A stretch of DNA of 64,000 nt from Chloroflexota bacterium (GTDB taxonomy: Bacteria; Chloroflexota; Anaerolineae; Promineifilales; Promineifilaceae). The DNA is taken from assembly GCA_018004935.1 (NCBI GenBank), contig JAGNBF010000007.1, positions 1 to 64,000 of the forward strand. Direction: 5' to 3'. The translations under genes were made by a program, and so were the position numbers. Positions 17,051-25,918 of the stretch are shown in pieces. The number at the start of each line of letters is the position of its first letter. Position 1 is the first letter of the stretch. Under the pieces are notes generated by a model. The model saw only the letters and a program-made list of their open reading frames with translations, ran no database searches and was not told the origin of the DNA.

Positions 17051-18433
17051 TCAGGGTTCGGCCACGATGTTTTGCAGGAGTGTGGTGCCAATCGCGGCCG
17101 CAACAGCCCCATCATCTACCCCTTCCAGGACAACCACAACCACATAGCGCGGCGCAGAAAGGGGAGCCACCCCCATGTACCAGCTATTCATACTCCCTTC
17201 CGGGCCAGATAACACCACATAACTCTGTCCGAGCAGGCCATTAGTTTGCTCCAGGGCGTGTAAGACTTCCCCGGCAGAGGCGGCCGAAACGACTGGCGGC
17301 AAGAATTGTTGCGGCCGCATCACATAAGTACGCCATTCTCCACTCTCTGTTTGCACCGCATTGACCAGTTGTGGCTGAAGTGGATAACCATCATGAGCCA
17401 ACGTGGCCAGGGCCAGGGCAATTTGTAAGGGGGTTACAGTCAGATTTTCCTGACCCAGGAGTGCCAAAGAAACATTTTGCACCGGCTCAACAGGGGCAGT
17501 ATCCATATTGAGGGGCAGAGAAGGAACGCGGTTAAGTCCAAAAAGGGTAAAGACGGCCTCAGTAGCGGCCGCGTCCCAGTTTTGGCCCAATCGTTGGGTG
17601 GGAGCGGGGCAGGCGTAACGCAAGGCAGTCGCCAGGGTAGCGGCATTATTCGCTGGTACCTCACAGCCCAGGGTAACGCTTTCAATCGCTACGGTGCTCG
17701 TGAGATTGGTTATGGGATCATCTAAACTAAATAGACCTTGCTCCAACGCGGCCGCGAACAAAAACGGCTGTAATATCATACCCGGTTGGTACTGCCCTTG
17801 TATCACCCGGTTCAGTAATGGCGCCTGTGCCGCGGCACTCAGCGTGTCAAATTGTTCATCCAACTGATTGGGATCATAACCCGGTAGGCTAACCATAGCC
17901 CGAATGGCGGCATCTGGTAAGGCCAACAACACCAAAGCCCCCTGATGCCCCTCCATAAGCACGGTAGCCTGTTGTTGCCAGGTAGCATTAAGTGTCAGAC
18001 GTACATCAAAGCCTATCTGAGCTTCATGGAGAATCTCCCGCCGGTTCATCTCCCAGGCAGAACCACTATCGCCGCGTAAGATGGCGTTAAATCCTTCCTC
18101 AATACCTGCCGTACCATGCCGAAAACTGTAATAACCAACAGCTGGCCCAATATTGGGGATGGGATAATAACGGAGCAATTCATTGCCCAGACCCTGCGTT
18201 TCCGCCAATAAAACATTATGCACATCAAAGATGCGGCCGCGACGAATGCGTAATTCAGCTTCCACCAACCGGGGGTTATCTTCACGCACTAAAATAGCGG
18301 GGCCACGCACAATTCCCCAGTAAAGGAGAGAAACTGTCACCCCGGCAAAAGCGATCAGCACCACCAGCAATAACCGCTGAAGGCGATCACGAATGGCAGG
18401 GGGGATAGGTGAAGGCATCCGGGCATCGGGCAT
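17051..18433 (-). CDS. Catalytically degenerate penicillin-binding protein (PbpA/FtsI-like)
   Basis: 460 aa. One N-terminal membrane helix (LLLVVLIAFAGVTVSLLYWG, residues about 21-40), a periplasmic dimerisation region with RRGRIFD and HGTAGIEEGFNA, then a transpeptidase-like domain. It aligns with PbpA/FtsI through APLLNRVIQGQYQPG, but the SxxK nucleophile motif is PGMILQ (217-222; Ser to Met, Lys to Gln), SxN is ACP (274-276), and KTG is LSG (about 408-410, before SWYMGVAP). All three catalytic motifs are lost, so this is a predicted pseudo-enzyme. It starts 1 bp after the ftsW/rodA stop, so it probably acts as partner or regulator of that glycosyltransferase. Confidence 0.88.
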   Translation of the reverse strand: MPDARMPSPIPPAIRDRLQRLLLVVLIAFAGVTVSLLYWGIVRGPAILVREDNPRLVEAELRIRRGRIFDVHNVLLAETQGLGNELLRYYPIPNIGPAVGYYSFRHGTAGIEEGFNAILRGDSGSAWEMNRREILHEAQIGFDVRLTLNATWQQQATVLMEGHQGALVLLALPDAAIRAMVSLPGYDPNQLDEQFDTLSAAAQAPLLNRVIQGQYQPGMILQPFLFAAALEQGLFSLDDPITNLTSTVAIESVTLGCEVPANNAATLATALRYACPAPTQRLGQNWDAAATEAVFTLFGLNRVPSLPLNMDTAPVEPVQNVSLALLGQENLTVTPLQIALALATLAHDGYPLQPQLVNAVQTESGEWRTYVMRPQQFLPPVVSAASAGEVLHALEQTNGLLGQSYVVLSGPEGSMNSWYMGVAPLSAPRYVVVVVLEGVDDGAVAAAIGTTLLQNIVAEP

Positions 18434-18434
18434 T

Positions 18435-19727
18435 TTATACTTCCTGTTGGGTATGACCTTCGCCAGAAAGATACATCAACAAACCCACCATCACCCAACT
18501 CATCAGCAAGGAACTGCCTCCATAACTGATGAAGGGTAATGTTACACCGGTGAGGGGCAGAAATTTGGTGACCCCACCCATGATCAGAAACGCCTGAGCC
18601 GAAAGCAGGATGACGATGCCAGCGGCCAGGTAACGGGAAAAGGGTTGTTGTGTCAGATAAGCCAGCCGCAAACCACGATACGCCAGTAAAGCAAAACAGA
18701 GAATGACGACCAGAGCACCAAATATGCCCCATTCTTCGGCAATAGCGGCAAAGGCAAAATCGGAGTGGACAACGGGAATATAGTCGGGAAAACCTTGCCC
18801 AATACCTTGCCCCAACAACCCCCCTGCCGCCACCGCATACAAGGATTGTACAATCTGAAAAGCACGGTTATCAGCTTCCGGCCAGGGATCCCACCAGGCA
18901 TCTACGCGCAGGGCTACCACATCAAAGGCAAAATAAGCCAGAACACCTGCCGCCAGAAGCAAGATCATCCCGCCCAGTACATACCCTTGATTACCCGTTG
19001 CCAGATAAAGAAGCGCCAAAAAGAGGATAAAAAACAGCGCGGCCGCGCCCAAATCCCTCTGCCATACCAGCAAAATAAGACAAAACCCCCACATCAATAA
19101 CAAAGGTCCCAGGTAAGCTAACCGCCACCACCAATTACGTGGCTCCCCTGCCTCAAACTGCTTCTCTCGTTCGTGAAAATAACTGGCCAGGAATACAACT
19201 AACAGCAATTTCAACAACTCCGAAGGTTGGAAAAAGACCTGGCTAACAAAGGGCAATGATAACCAATAGCGAGCAATCGGCAGGCCCGAAGGGTTCACAC
19301 CTGCGGCAATGGTAGCCAAAAGCAAAAGCAGGCCCAGGGTAAGCCAGGTATAACGGTAACGGCGCAACCAGCGTAAATTTCGGGGCACAATGGCGATAAC
19401 CAGGAACGCGGCCGCGCTCAATGCCAGCCATAACGTTTGTCGCCACATAAAATTGGGGGCCAACCGCTCTTGTAACAACATCCCCCACCCCGTGAGCAAC
19501 GCCACCAGCGGCAATAAAAAGGGGTCACGAAAAGGGCGATAGCGGTTGAGGAGAAAATGAGTCAGGGCCATCAGCCCCAACCAGATGAGCGGCACCGCCA
19601 GATGACGGAGTAATATTTGCCCGGCCAACACCAGACTGAGCGTAATGGCATTGAGAAAAACAAATGTGGCCGCCAGGAGCAACAAGAAAAACTCACGGCG
19701 GCCACCCGGTTCCTGATAATAGATCAT
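18435..19727 (-). CDS. FtsW/RodA/SpoVE family peptidoglycan polymerase
   Basis: 430 aa, about ten membrane segments. SEDS-family signatures: PIARYWLSLPFVSQVFFQPSELLKLLLVVFLASYF (the QPSE loop), DLGAAALFFILFLALLY, VHSDFAFAAIAEEWGIFG, and the C-terminal GVTLPFISYGGSSLL. SEDS proteins polymerise lipid II with a class B PBP partner. Here the neighbouring PBP is catalytically dead, so cross-linking would need another PBP. Start ATG overlaps the mtnP stop (ATGA, 19724-19727) and the next gene follows 1 bp after the stop, so mtnP-ftsW/rodA-PBP form a tight operon. Confidence 0.93.
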   Translation of the reverse strand: MIYYQEPGGRREFFLLLLAATFVFLNAITLSLVLAGQILLRHLAVPLIWLGLMALTHFLLNRYRPFRDPFLLPLVALLTGWGMLLQERLAPNFMWRQTLWLALSAAAFLVIAIVPRNLRWLRRYRYTWLTLGLLLLLATIAAGVNPSGLPIARYWLSLPFVSQVFFQPSELLKLLLVVFLASYFHEREKQFEAGEPRNWWWRLAYLGPLLLMWGFCLILLVWQRDLGAAALFFILFLALLYLATGNQGYVLGGMILLLAAGVLAYFAFDVVALRVDAWWDPWPEADNRAFQIVQSLYAVAAGGLLGQGIGQGFPDYIPVVHSDFAFAAIAEEWGIFGALVVILCFALLAYRGLRLAYLTQQPFSRYLAAGIVILLSAQAFLIMGGVTKFLPLTGVTLPFISYGGSSLLMSWVMVGLLMYLSGEGHTQQEV

Positions 19728-20593
19728 GGGAAATATTTACCCACCAGCGGCTGTAAATCACGCAGAATGGTGGGTGAAATCTTACTGCGATCCGTAATGA
19801 TCGCATCCTTAAGTGCCTGATGAGCCGGGAAATCACCGGCCCATTCGTCCATTTTTTCGACCAGATAACGAATAGCCCGTTGCGCCAGAGCCGTATTACG
19901 TTGCAACGTCCGTATGACCATCTCCACCGAAACTGGCCCTTCTGTTTCATGCCACACATCATAATCGGTAACGTGTGCCATACAGGCATAAGCCATTTCG
20001 GCTTCCAGTGCCAGGAACGCTTCTGGGCTGGTAGTCATACCGATGATACTCATACCCCATTGCCGAAAAAGGGTAGATTCGGCAATAGTGCTGAAACGTG
20101 GCCCCTCCACGGTGATAAAAGTCCCACCTTCATGGACAGTTCCCCCTGCCTGACGCACCGCCTGAGATACGGCCTGGTTCATTTCCGGGGAAAAGGGATG
20201 GGCTACGCCTACATGGGCTACCAACCCATTACCAAAAAAGGTGCGGCCGCGAATTCCCTTCGTAAAATCAAATAATTGATCCGGCATTACCACATGGCCG
20301 GGCGCATAATCCTCACGCAGAGAGCCACAGGCGCTCACCGCCACGACATATTTCACCCCCAACGTTTTAAGGGCATAAATATTGGCTCGATAAGGCAATT
20401 CAGAAGGGCTATGCCCATGGCCACGGCCATGGCGGGGCAAAAAAGCCACCTTTCGCCCTAATAAAGTCCCGGTAATAATCGCATCAGAGGGGTCGCCAAA
20501 CGGAGTACGTACCCGCACTTCTTTCACCGCCTGCAATTCCGGTATGTTATAAAGTCCACTTCCTCCAATAATAGCCAGTTCAATTTGACTCAT
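19724..20593 (-). CDS. mtnP: S-methyl-5'-thioadenosine phosphorylase
   Basis: 289 aa. Cleaves MTA with phosphate to adenine and 5-methylthioribose-1-phosphate in methionine salvage (family role). Motifs: AIIGGSGLY, FLPRHGRGHGHSPSELPYRANIYALK (phosphate and base sites), SACGSLR, TFITVEGPRFST, IGMTTSPEAFLALEAEMAYACMAHVTDYD, characteristic of class 2 MTA/PNP enzymes. ATG 20593 (MSQIELAIIGG) is preferred over the in-frame ATG at 20635 because ACGGAG precedes it and the family begins there. First gene of the operon with ftsW/rodA and the degenerate PBP, with no obvious metabolic link to them. Confidence 0.94.
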   Translation of the reverse strand: MSQIELAIIGGSGLYNIPELQAVKEVRVRTPFGDPSDAIITGTLLGRKVAFLPRHGRGHGHSPSELPYRANIYALKTLGVKYVVAVSACGSLREDYAPGHVVMPDQLFDFTKGIRGRTFFGNGLVAHVGVAHPFSPEMNQAVSQAVRQAGGTVHEGGTFITVEGPRFSTIAESTLFRQWGMSIIGMTTSPEAFLALEAEMAYACMAHVTDYDVWHETEGPVSVEMVIRTLQRNTALAQRAIRYLVEKMDEWAGDFPAHQALKDAIITDRSKISPTILRDLQPLVGKYFP

Positions 20594-20666
20594 GCGTGCT
20601 CCGTTGATTCTCTCGTTACATCCCCAACCTGCCAATTTGAAGGATTACGGCAAACCTTCAGTACTT

Positions 20667-20777
20667 TAGGACTTACGGAGTTGCTCAAGCCGGTCTCACT
20701 TCGGCCTTACCCAGTGCAAACCTGACCGTCCTCGGTGTGGCTCGGTAAGAACACCAGCCACAGCGCCTAAGTCCTAA
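20667..20777. repeat. MITE-like element with 'TTAGGACTTAC' terminal inverted repeats (family A2)
   Basis: Starts TTAGGACTTACGGAG and ends GCCTAAGTCCTAA. The inside contains family A hairpin sequence (CCGGTCTC...). Other full copies lie at 43795-43880, 44029-44114 and 60581-60670; a partial copy lies at 40186-40250. About 86-111 bp, non-coding. Confidence 0.75.
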
Positions 20778-20785
20778 CTTTTTAT

Positions 20786-21011
20786 GTAAGCGTTCAGTTG
20801 AGTTACTTCAACGGATTAAGAATTTGAGTTTAGAGTTCAGAGCGAGAGCTAGAGGGTTTTCCAGAGTAACTCCCTCTAGCTCTATCCTCTACCTCTAAAC
20901 TCAAGTAAGAAATAAACGGATTTTCCCGAGGTCGTCTTTAATCCGTTCCTTTCTAAATCCGCTGAAGTAACCCAAAATGGCCTAAAATCGTCTCTGGACT
21001 GAACGGTTACC
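20786..21011. repeat. Long family C element upstream of mtnP and downstream of the bactofilin gene
   Basis: A 226-bp element with ends GTAAGCGTTCAGT and ACTGAACGGTTAC. It is an overall imperfect palindrome, including 'gagagctagagggtt ... actccctctagctct' and 'aacggatt ... aatccg'. Together with 20667-20777 it fills the whole 420-bp gap before mtnP. Confidence 0.75.
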
Positions 21012-21014
21012 TTT

Positions 21015-23060
21015 TTATTCGGCCCCTTCACGTTTTTGGCGTCGGTCCAATAATTTCTTTAAATCATTCAGTTGTTGGGTAGCGCTGGTTAATTCCTTCT
21101 GCAAATAGCGAATCTGCGCGGCCGCAAGTTGGCGCACCTTTTTCAACTCATCCGATTGTTTGCCACTGGCATCACGCAAACGCATAAGTTCCACATCTCG
21201 TTCAATTAACTCTGCTCGCGCCTCAGCCAGCGTATTCCGTTGCCGGTCTATTTCTTCCAAATATTTGTTAATCTCATGTTCACTGGCTTCCAGGCGGGCC
21301 AGTTGCTGACGAATATGACTCCGGTTAGCCGCGATTTCCTCGGCTACCTCGGTCTGTGTTTTCTGAATACGTGCGGCCGCATCCTGTTCGATGCTAGTAA
21401 TCAGGTCTTGCGTCTCGCGGATAGTCCGTTCCACCAATGCGGCCGCGTTCTGTTGCCCCAGTTCCAAATCGGCCTGCATCTGCTTTAGCCGCAACTCATT
21501 TGTATGCATGAGCGCCACTGTCTGACTGACAGTCGTCTTCCATTTTTCGGCCTGATGCTTCTGCTCATCCAGCATACTCTGCAATTGTTGCATGGCCTTC
21601 TTCTGCTGGGCTACCTTTTGCCGCGTCTCTTCTAGCTCCAATCGGGAGGCCTTCAGTGAGGCTTTTGACCAGAGGAGCTGATCCTGTAGCTCCTGATTAT
21701 CCTGATGCGCCAGACTCAATTCACTTTCTAATGTCGCAATACGGCTATTACTTAAATCCAGGTGCTTCTGGGCTTCTTCTACACTCTGCGGAATGATAGT
21801 GAGTTGGGTCTGGAGTTGCTCTTGCTCATGGCGAATCTGTTCTAACTGGGCGTGGGCCCGGTCTAACTCGGTGGTTTGATGAGCTAATGTATGCTGTGCG
21901 GCCGCGAACTCCGCCCGTGCCAGGGCCAGTTCCTGTTCTATCTCACGCAACTCCGTCGCCTTATCCTGCCAGGCCCGCTCTACTTTTTCCTTTTGCCCAC
22001 GGTACAGTTCTACTACCTGAGCATTTTCCACAAGTCGCAGGCGCATTGCCTCCAGTTCTTCATCTAGCTTCTTCGCCCGTATTTCCGTTACTTCCGCTAA
22101 TTCCTGCCAGCGTACCAGAGATTCCTGTTGCTCAGCCGTACGTTGCAAACTGGCAGACATCGCCCCTTCCAAATTTTCAATACGCTGATTTAATTGATCA
22201 ATTTGTTGGTGGGCGCGAGTCAGCGCCTCACTCAATTCCGCATTATCCAACGTCAAGCGGCGAATCTCCACCACCGATTGCTGACGTTCCTGCTCCAGTT
22301 GATTCACCCGTAGATCTTTAGTCGCAATAACCTGATGCAGTTGGTTAATCACCGTCTCCCGTTCCACCAGAGTGGCATCGCGTTTCACCAGAGTAGTGGT
22401 TACATCATCCAGCTCTTTCTTGTAAGAGGTGGCTTCTTTGCGGTACCGGATCACTTCCTGGCGCAAAGTCGTCAACTCATTAATTTGATCACCCACCCGC
22501 TCGCGGATTCGGTCAGTAAAATTCTGCTCCAAATTCATCCGGGCCACCAGAGCATCGGCCGTTGTCACCTGCAAATAACGCAAAGTGGCCGTTTGTCCAG
22601 GCGACCCCATCCCCTCACTTTGCATCGCGGCCAACAGGCTTTTATCCTCAATACCCGCCAACACCTCACCAAAATTACTGACCCCCCCCGCCTCCAACAA
22701 GGTTTTTTCCCGGTTCAGCAAGGCCGTGACCGTTGCCGATTCTATGGTATTGAGCCAACCATGTACCGTACCCCCTTCTTCAATACGACACCGCAAGGCA
22801 AAAACATCTCCCCAGATTTGTCCCTCACGATGCACCACGAGTTCCTCTGCCACCACCGCACCTACCACCAGGCCCGCCACCGCAACTTCAGGCGCATAAA
22901 TATCTCCAGCAACCGTACCGGCAGTAGAAATATGGACAGATTTTTCCGCGCGGATTTCGCCTATATGATTGGTAGATATTTTAATAGCCCGGCTATCACG
23001 GCGAAACAAAGCCCCAAAACGGCCTCTTAAAGTAGAGTCTGCCGATTCTTGAATACTCAT
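21015..23060 (-). CDS. Bactofilin-like domain fused to a very long coiled coil
   Basis: 681 aa. Residues about 25-120 show the bactofilin right-handed beta-helix pattern: NHIGEIRAEKSVHIS TAGTVAGDIYAPEVAVAGLVVGAVVAEELVV..GQIWGDVFALRCRIEEGGTVHG, with Gly-x-Val-x-Gly repeats. Bactofilins polymerise into cytoskeletal filaments. From about residue 180 to the end runs almost continuous heptad coiled coil (LTTLRQEVIRYRKEATSYKKELDDV, then LSEALTRAHQQIDQLNQRIENLEG and more). Typical bactofilins are 100-200 aa, so the fusion is unusual: a polymerising head and a rod of roughly 450-500 residues. No membrane segment. No Shine-Dalgarno before the ATG. Four GCGGCCGC sites. Confidence 0.8.
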   Translation of the reverse strand: MSIQESADSTLRGRFGALFRRDSRAIKISTNHIGEIRAEKSVHISTAGTVAGDIYAPEVAVAGLVVGAVVAEELVVHREGQIWGDVFALRCRIEEGGTVHGWLNTIESATVTALLNREKTLLEAGGVSNFGEVLAGIEDKSLLAAMQSEGMGSPGQTATLRYLQVTTADALVARMNLEQNFTDRIRERVGDQINELTTLRQEVIRYRKEATSYKKELDDVTTTLVKRDATLVERETVINQLHQVIATKDLRVNQLEQERQQSVVEIRRLTLDNAELSEALTRAHQQIDQLNQRIENLEGAMSASLQRTAEQQESLVRWQELAEVTEIRAKKLDEELEAMRLRLVENAQVVELYRGQKEKVERAWQDKATELREIEQELALARAEFAAAQHTLAHQTTELDRAHAQLEQIRHEQEQLQTQLTIIPQSVEEAQKHLDLSNSRIATLESELSLAHQDNQELQDQLLWSKASLKASRLELEETRQKVAQQKKAMQQLQSMLDEQKHQAEKWKTTVSQTVALMHTNELRLKQMQADLELGQQNAAALVERTIRETQDLITSIEQDAAARIQKTQTEVAEEIAANRSHIRQQLARLEASEHEINKYLEEIDRQRNTLAEARAELIERDVELMRLRDASGKQSDELKKVRQLAAAQIRYLQKELTSATQQLNDLKKLLDRRQKREGAE

Positions 23061-23682
23061 ATCAGTTGGTTTACTTAAGTGAACAGAAAAAATTTTGGCT
23101 CTTTAGGCAAGCGTTCAGTTCCTTGAGAAAATGAACCTTCCGAGGGTTTCTGTGTAGATATTGACCAGTAGTACAACCCTACGGAAGGCTGAACGGTTAC
23201 CTCTTTAGTACCAATGAGCCATCTTCTTGTGCTGTGAGCAAGAAGATTAGCCATGAATTTCACATACTGACACGAATTTTTATTTTTCCTTCGTGCTAAT
23301 TCGTTTAATTCGCGGCAAAAGCCTCTTTGGTTCTGGCTGGCCCAGATTAGGGATCTTTAGGAAAGAAAGCGATAAATGGACTGAAGAAAATTATGCCTGA
23401 AGTTTCATCATCCCAATCCCACGAAATCCTAAAGGCGACCATCTATCAAGGGTATGACCGTCAATTATGCCCCATGCAGGCTTTTTGTGCAGGTAAATTT
23501 CCATGCATTTTCTCTTCATGCGCGGTAGGAACTGTGTTCTCCCTCTTCTGCTAACCCAACCCCCAGGCAAAATGCGCTTACCGGTAGCTCAAACCTCCAT
23601 TACTGAGGGTTTGCTCAAGGTTAAGTGGGGTGGCGCGGACAGGAGACCAGCCACAGCAAATCGGGAAGTTGTTTTGGAACAA
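23061..23682. repeat. Intergenic region with a family B element and a family A hairpin
   Basis: 23111-23200 is a family B palindromic element (GCGTTCAGTTCCTTGAG ... GGCTGAACGGTTAC). 23629-23660 is a family A hairpin in reverse (GGTGGCGCGG...GGAGACCAGCCACA). Between them, 23201-23620 holds no convincing gene. A 53-codon frame starts at an ATG near 23393 (MPEVSSSQSHEILKATIYQG) but lacks family resemblance and is left uncalled. Confidence 0.65.
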
Positions 23683-24660
23683 TTACTTAGACAATGGTGA
23701 GGCTGAGGTCAGGATGGCTGTCCGCCGCCGCAATAGCGTCATCAAACCACTGGCTCCCCACCATATAAGCACAAAGACGGTGATATATACCCTCTGCCCA
23801 ATAACGAAGGTGGTAATTTCGGCTTCCGGACGGGAGGCCAGGGCCAGCAAGGCCGCCCAACTTACATCAGAGATGCCCAACCCGCCTGGAGCCACTGCCA
23901 ATACCAGGCTGATCTGGTTAAGCGGGAAACTGGCCCCATATAACAGCCAGGGGTGAGGCAAGTCTAATGAACGGGCAATGAGAAAAAAGCTGGTGGCCAC
24001 AACGAGGCTATGCAAAACGGTGAGGACAAAGGCATAGAGTCCGGCTGTTTCCGTGGGTAAAAGGGCGCCGCCCGATTCTTCGCCTGAGCGAAATAGGCGA
24101 CCGATCTTAGGCAGTTTGCCGAGTCCATCTACTACTCGGCGCAAAATTCCCTGGTGAATGCTCCACCACAAAACAGCGGCCGCAATCAGTGTCAGGCTTA
24201 TAGCCAGGAAGAGGAATTGACTGGATGTGAGTTCGCCCCGTAAATAAAATACGCCAGGAATACCAATGAGGGTGAGGTAGCCTAGATCGTAGGCTTTATC
24301 TACAAAAACAATCCAGACGGCCCGTACCAGGGGAACACCCAGGGCTTTGAGGGCCACCGATTTGACGCCAAAGATACTGACACCTCGGGGTAGAATGAGA
24401 CTCATTCCGCGTGAAGTCATTGTTACCTGAAAATAATCACGCCAGTCAGCAGGGGTGGGGCCGTTGATGGCTCGAGTCAGTTGTTGCAGACGAAAACCCA
24501 GGATGAGTTGGGAAAAGCCACTGAGCAAAAACGCGGCCGCGACCAGCCGTATATCTCCAGCCATCACCTCACGCCAGGGTTGCTCCCCGCCTAACCAGAC
24601 AATCAAAATAAACAGAATAACACTCACCACCTGGAGCAACAGATTCAGCCACCGTTTCAT
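23683..24660 (-). CDS. Flippase-like integral membrane protein (LPG-synthase TM domain family)
   Basis: 325 aa, about eight membrane helices. It matches the UPF0104/'lysylphosphatidylglycerol synthase transmembrane' (flippase-like) family: early GFRLQQLTRAINGP, MTSRGMSLILPRGVSIFGVKSVALK (cytosolic substrate loop), and the C-terminal AVAPGGLGISDVSWAAL, the family PGGxG motif. Such proteins act on lipid-linked substrates; the specific lipid is unknown. The catalytic aminoacyl-transfer domain of MprF is absent. The next gene upstream (24734-25918) is a polytopic glycosyltransferase, so the two may act on one glycolipid pathway. Confidence 0.87.
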   Translation of the reverse strand: MKRWLNLLLQVVSVILFILIVWLGGEQPWREVMAGDIRLVAAAFLLSGFSQLILGFRLQQLTRAINGPTPADWRDYFQVTMTSRGMSLILPRGVSIFGVKSVALKALGVPLVRAVWIVFVDKAYDLGYLTLIGIPGVFYLRGELTSSQFLFLAISLTLIAAAVLWWSIHQGILRRVVDGLGKLPKIGRLFRSGEESGGALLPTETAGLYAFVLTVLHSLVVATSFFLIARSLDLPHPWLLYGASFPLNQISLVLAVAPGGLGISDVSWAALLALASRPEAEITTFVIGQRVYITVFVLIWWGASGLMTLLRRRTAILTSASPLSK

Positions 24661-24733
24661 CCATTACCTCCAGGGGTAGACTTGGGCCAACCGGGAACTG
24701 CAACCAGGTCCACAAACGAGATACAAACGTGCA

Positions 24734-25918
24734 TCATAGAGGATTCCTTTTTATGGTTGTATAGGTCATCCCCGCCAATACCGCCAGGGAAAGAAAGGGC
24801 AAAGGCAAAAACATAAGGGGGTTTTCATAAGAGTTATCAATGGTTTTGAGGAAGAGAACCCAGAGAATGACCAGGAATGCGGCCGCAACCAGCCACATTA
24901 CCTTACCCCAGCGTTGCCACGCCGCCCACCACCAGGCAAACAAAGGAATAAACAACATAACCTGATTCGTCGTTCCGGTTTGAAATGGTAAGAGCAAACC
25001 TACGGCTATTGTCCAGTAAGTAGCCAGCTCAAACGTGTTCTCATCAGCACGCCTACCCCACCACCAGGCCCAAAACATCGCCCCCAGCAACAGAACGGTC
25101 AGGCCCACCCGAATAAACGTTGCTCCCTCCGGCCAGATGCTTTCCGACAATAATTCAAGGGGGTTGCGGCCGCTGGCTACTTCAGCATAACGGCTTAAAT
25201 CGGCGACAAACGCCAGCGGCCACCGGGGAAATAAAAGTAATGACCCCAGTAACACCCCTCCCCCCATGCCCAACAACCCGGCCAGAAAACGCCACCGCTT
25301 TTGCCCAATTGCCCATAACACCAGCCAGGGGCCTAAAAAAATAACCATTTGCGGCTTAATGGTAGTCAGAGCCAGGCAAATCCCGGCCCAACCATCCGCT
25401 CGTCGGTGCAAGAAAAGCATCGTGAGGGCCAAAAGCAAGGTGACATGCACCGTAAACTGTCCCAAAAAGAAGGAGCGTGTAATGGGATAAAACAACAAGG
25501 TAGCAAACAAAAGCGCGGCCGCGGCCAATGGTGAAGGTCGCCACTCCCAACGCCACAACACCACCACCAACAAAGCAATCGCCATCCACTGAATCGTCAC
25601 CATCCAGATGGCCTGCGCCCAGGGGTAAGAAACAAAAACTAACGGCCAAAAGGTAACAATGACATGCAAAGGAAAAGCAAAACTAAAACTATTCGTCCGA
25701 CGCTGTAAAGGATCCAGAACCGCCTCGATTTCCTTCGTTACTTCCAGACTATAAGGATCACGCCCCTCAAGAATAAAAGCTTTTGCTCCCGCCCACCGGG
25801 GATAAAAATCATTTCCCCCAGGCAAAATAGTCGTGTAATAACGATAAACAAAAAAGCATTCGACAACAAACAAAAATGCAATCACCAGCCCAACGATCAG
25901 CCCATGCGTCCATTTCAT
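24734..25918 (-). CDS. Polytopic glycosyltransferase of the GT87/DUF2029 family
   Basis: 394 aa, about ten membrane helices. The N-terminal loop NDFYPRWAGAKAFILEGRDPYS is the DUF2029/GT87 signature (polyprenyl-phosphate-sugar-dependent transferases such as mycobacterial mannosyltransferases). Further motifs include FFLGQFTVHVTLLLAL, KPQMVIFLGPWL, SRYAEVASGRNPLELLSESIWP. It is predicted to use a lipid-linked sugar on the outer face of the membrane; substrate not determinable. It is transcribed in the same direction as the flippase-like gene 73 bp downstream, so co-transcription is likely. Confidence 0.85.
   Translation of the reverse strand: MKWTHGLIVGLVIAFLFVVECFFVYRYYTTILPGGNDFYPRWAGAKAFILEGRDPYSLEVTKEIEAVLDPLQRRTNSFSFAFPLHVIVTFWPLVFVSYPWAQAIWMVTIQWMAIALLVVVLWRWEWRPSPLAAAALLFATLLFYPITRSFFLGQFTVHVTLLLALTMLFLHRRADGWAGICLALTTIKPQMVIFLGPWLVLWAIGQKRWRFLAGLLGMGGGVLLGSLLLFPRWPLAFVADLSRYAEVASGRNPLELLSESIWPEGATFIRVGLTVLLLGAMFWAWWWGRRADENTFELATYWTIAVGLLLPFQTGTTNQVMLFIPLFAWWWAAWQRWGKVMWLVAAAFLVILWVLFLKTIDNSYENPLMFLPLPFLSLAVLAGMTYTTIKRNPL

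Noticed and set aside
12584-20593. One long operon from mtnP to the CapA-like gene
   Set aside because: mtnP-ftsW/rodA-PBP are tight and Rpn-CapA overlap, but gaps of about 150 bp with hairpins separate the PBP, phosphoesterase and Rpn genes, so several transcription units are likelier.
23393-23554. 53-codon frame MPEVSSSQSHEILKATIYQG
   Set aside because: No ribosome-binding site of quality, no recognisable family, and it lies between repeats; kept as a note only.
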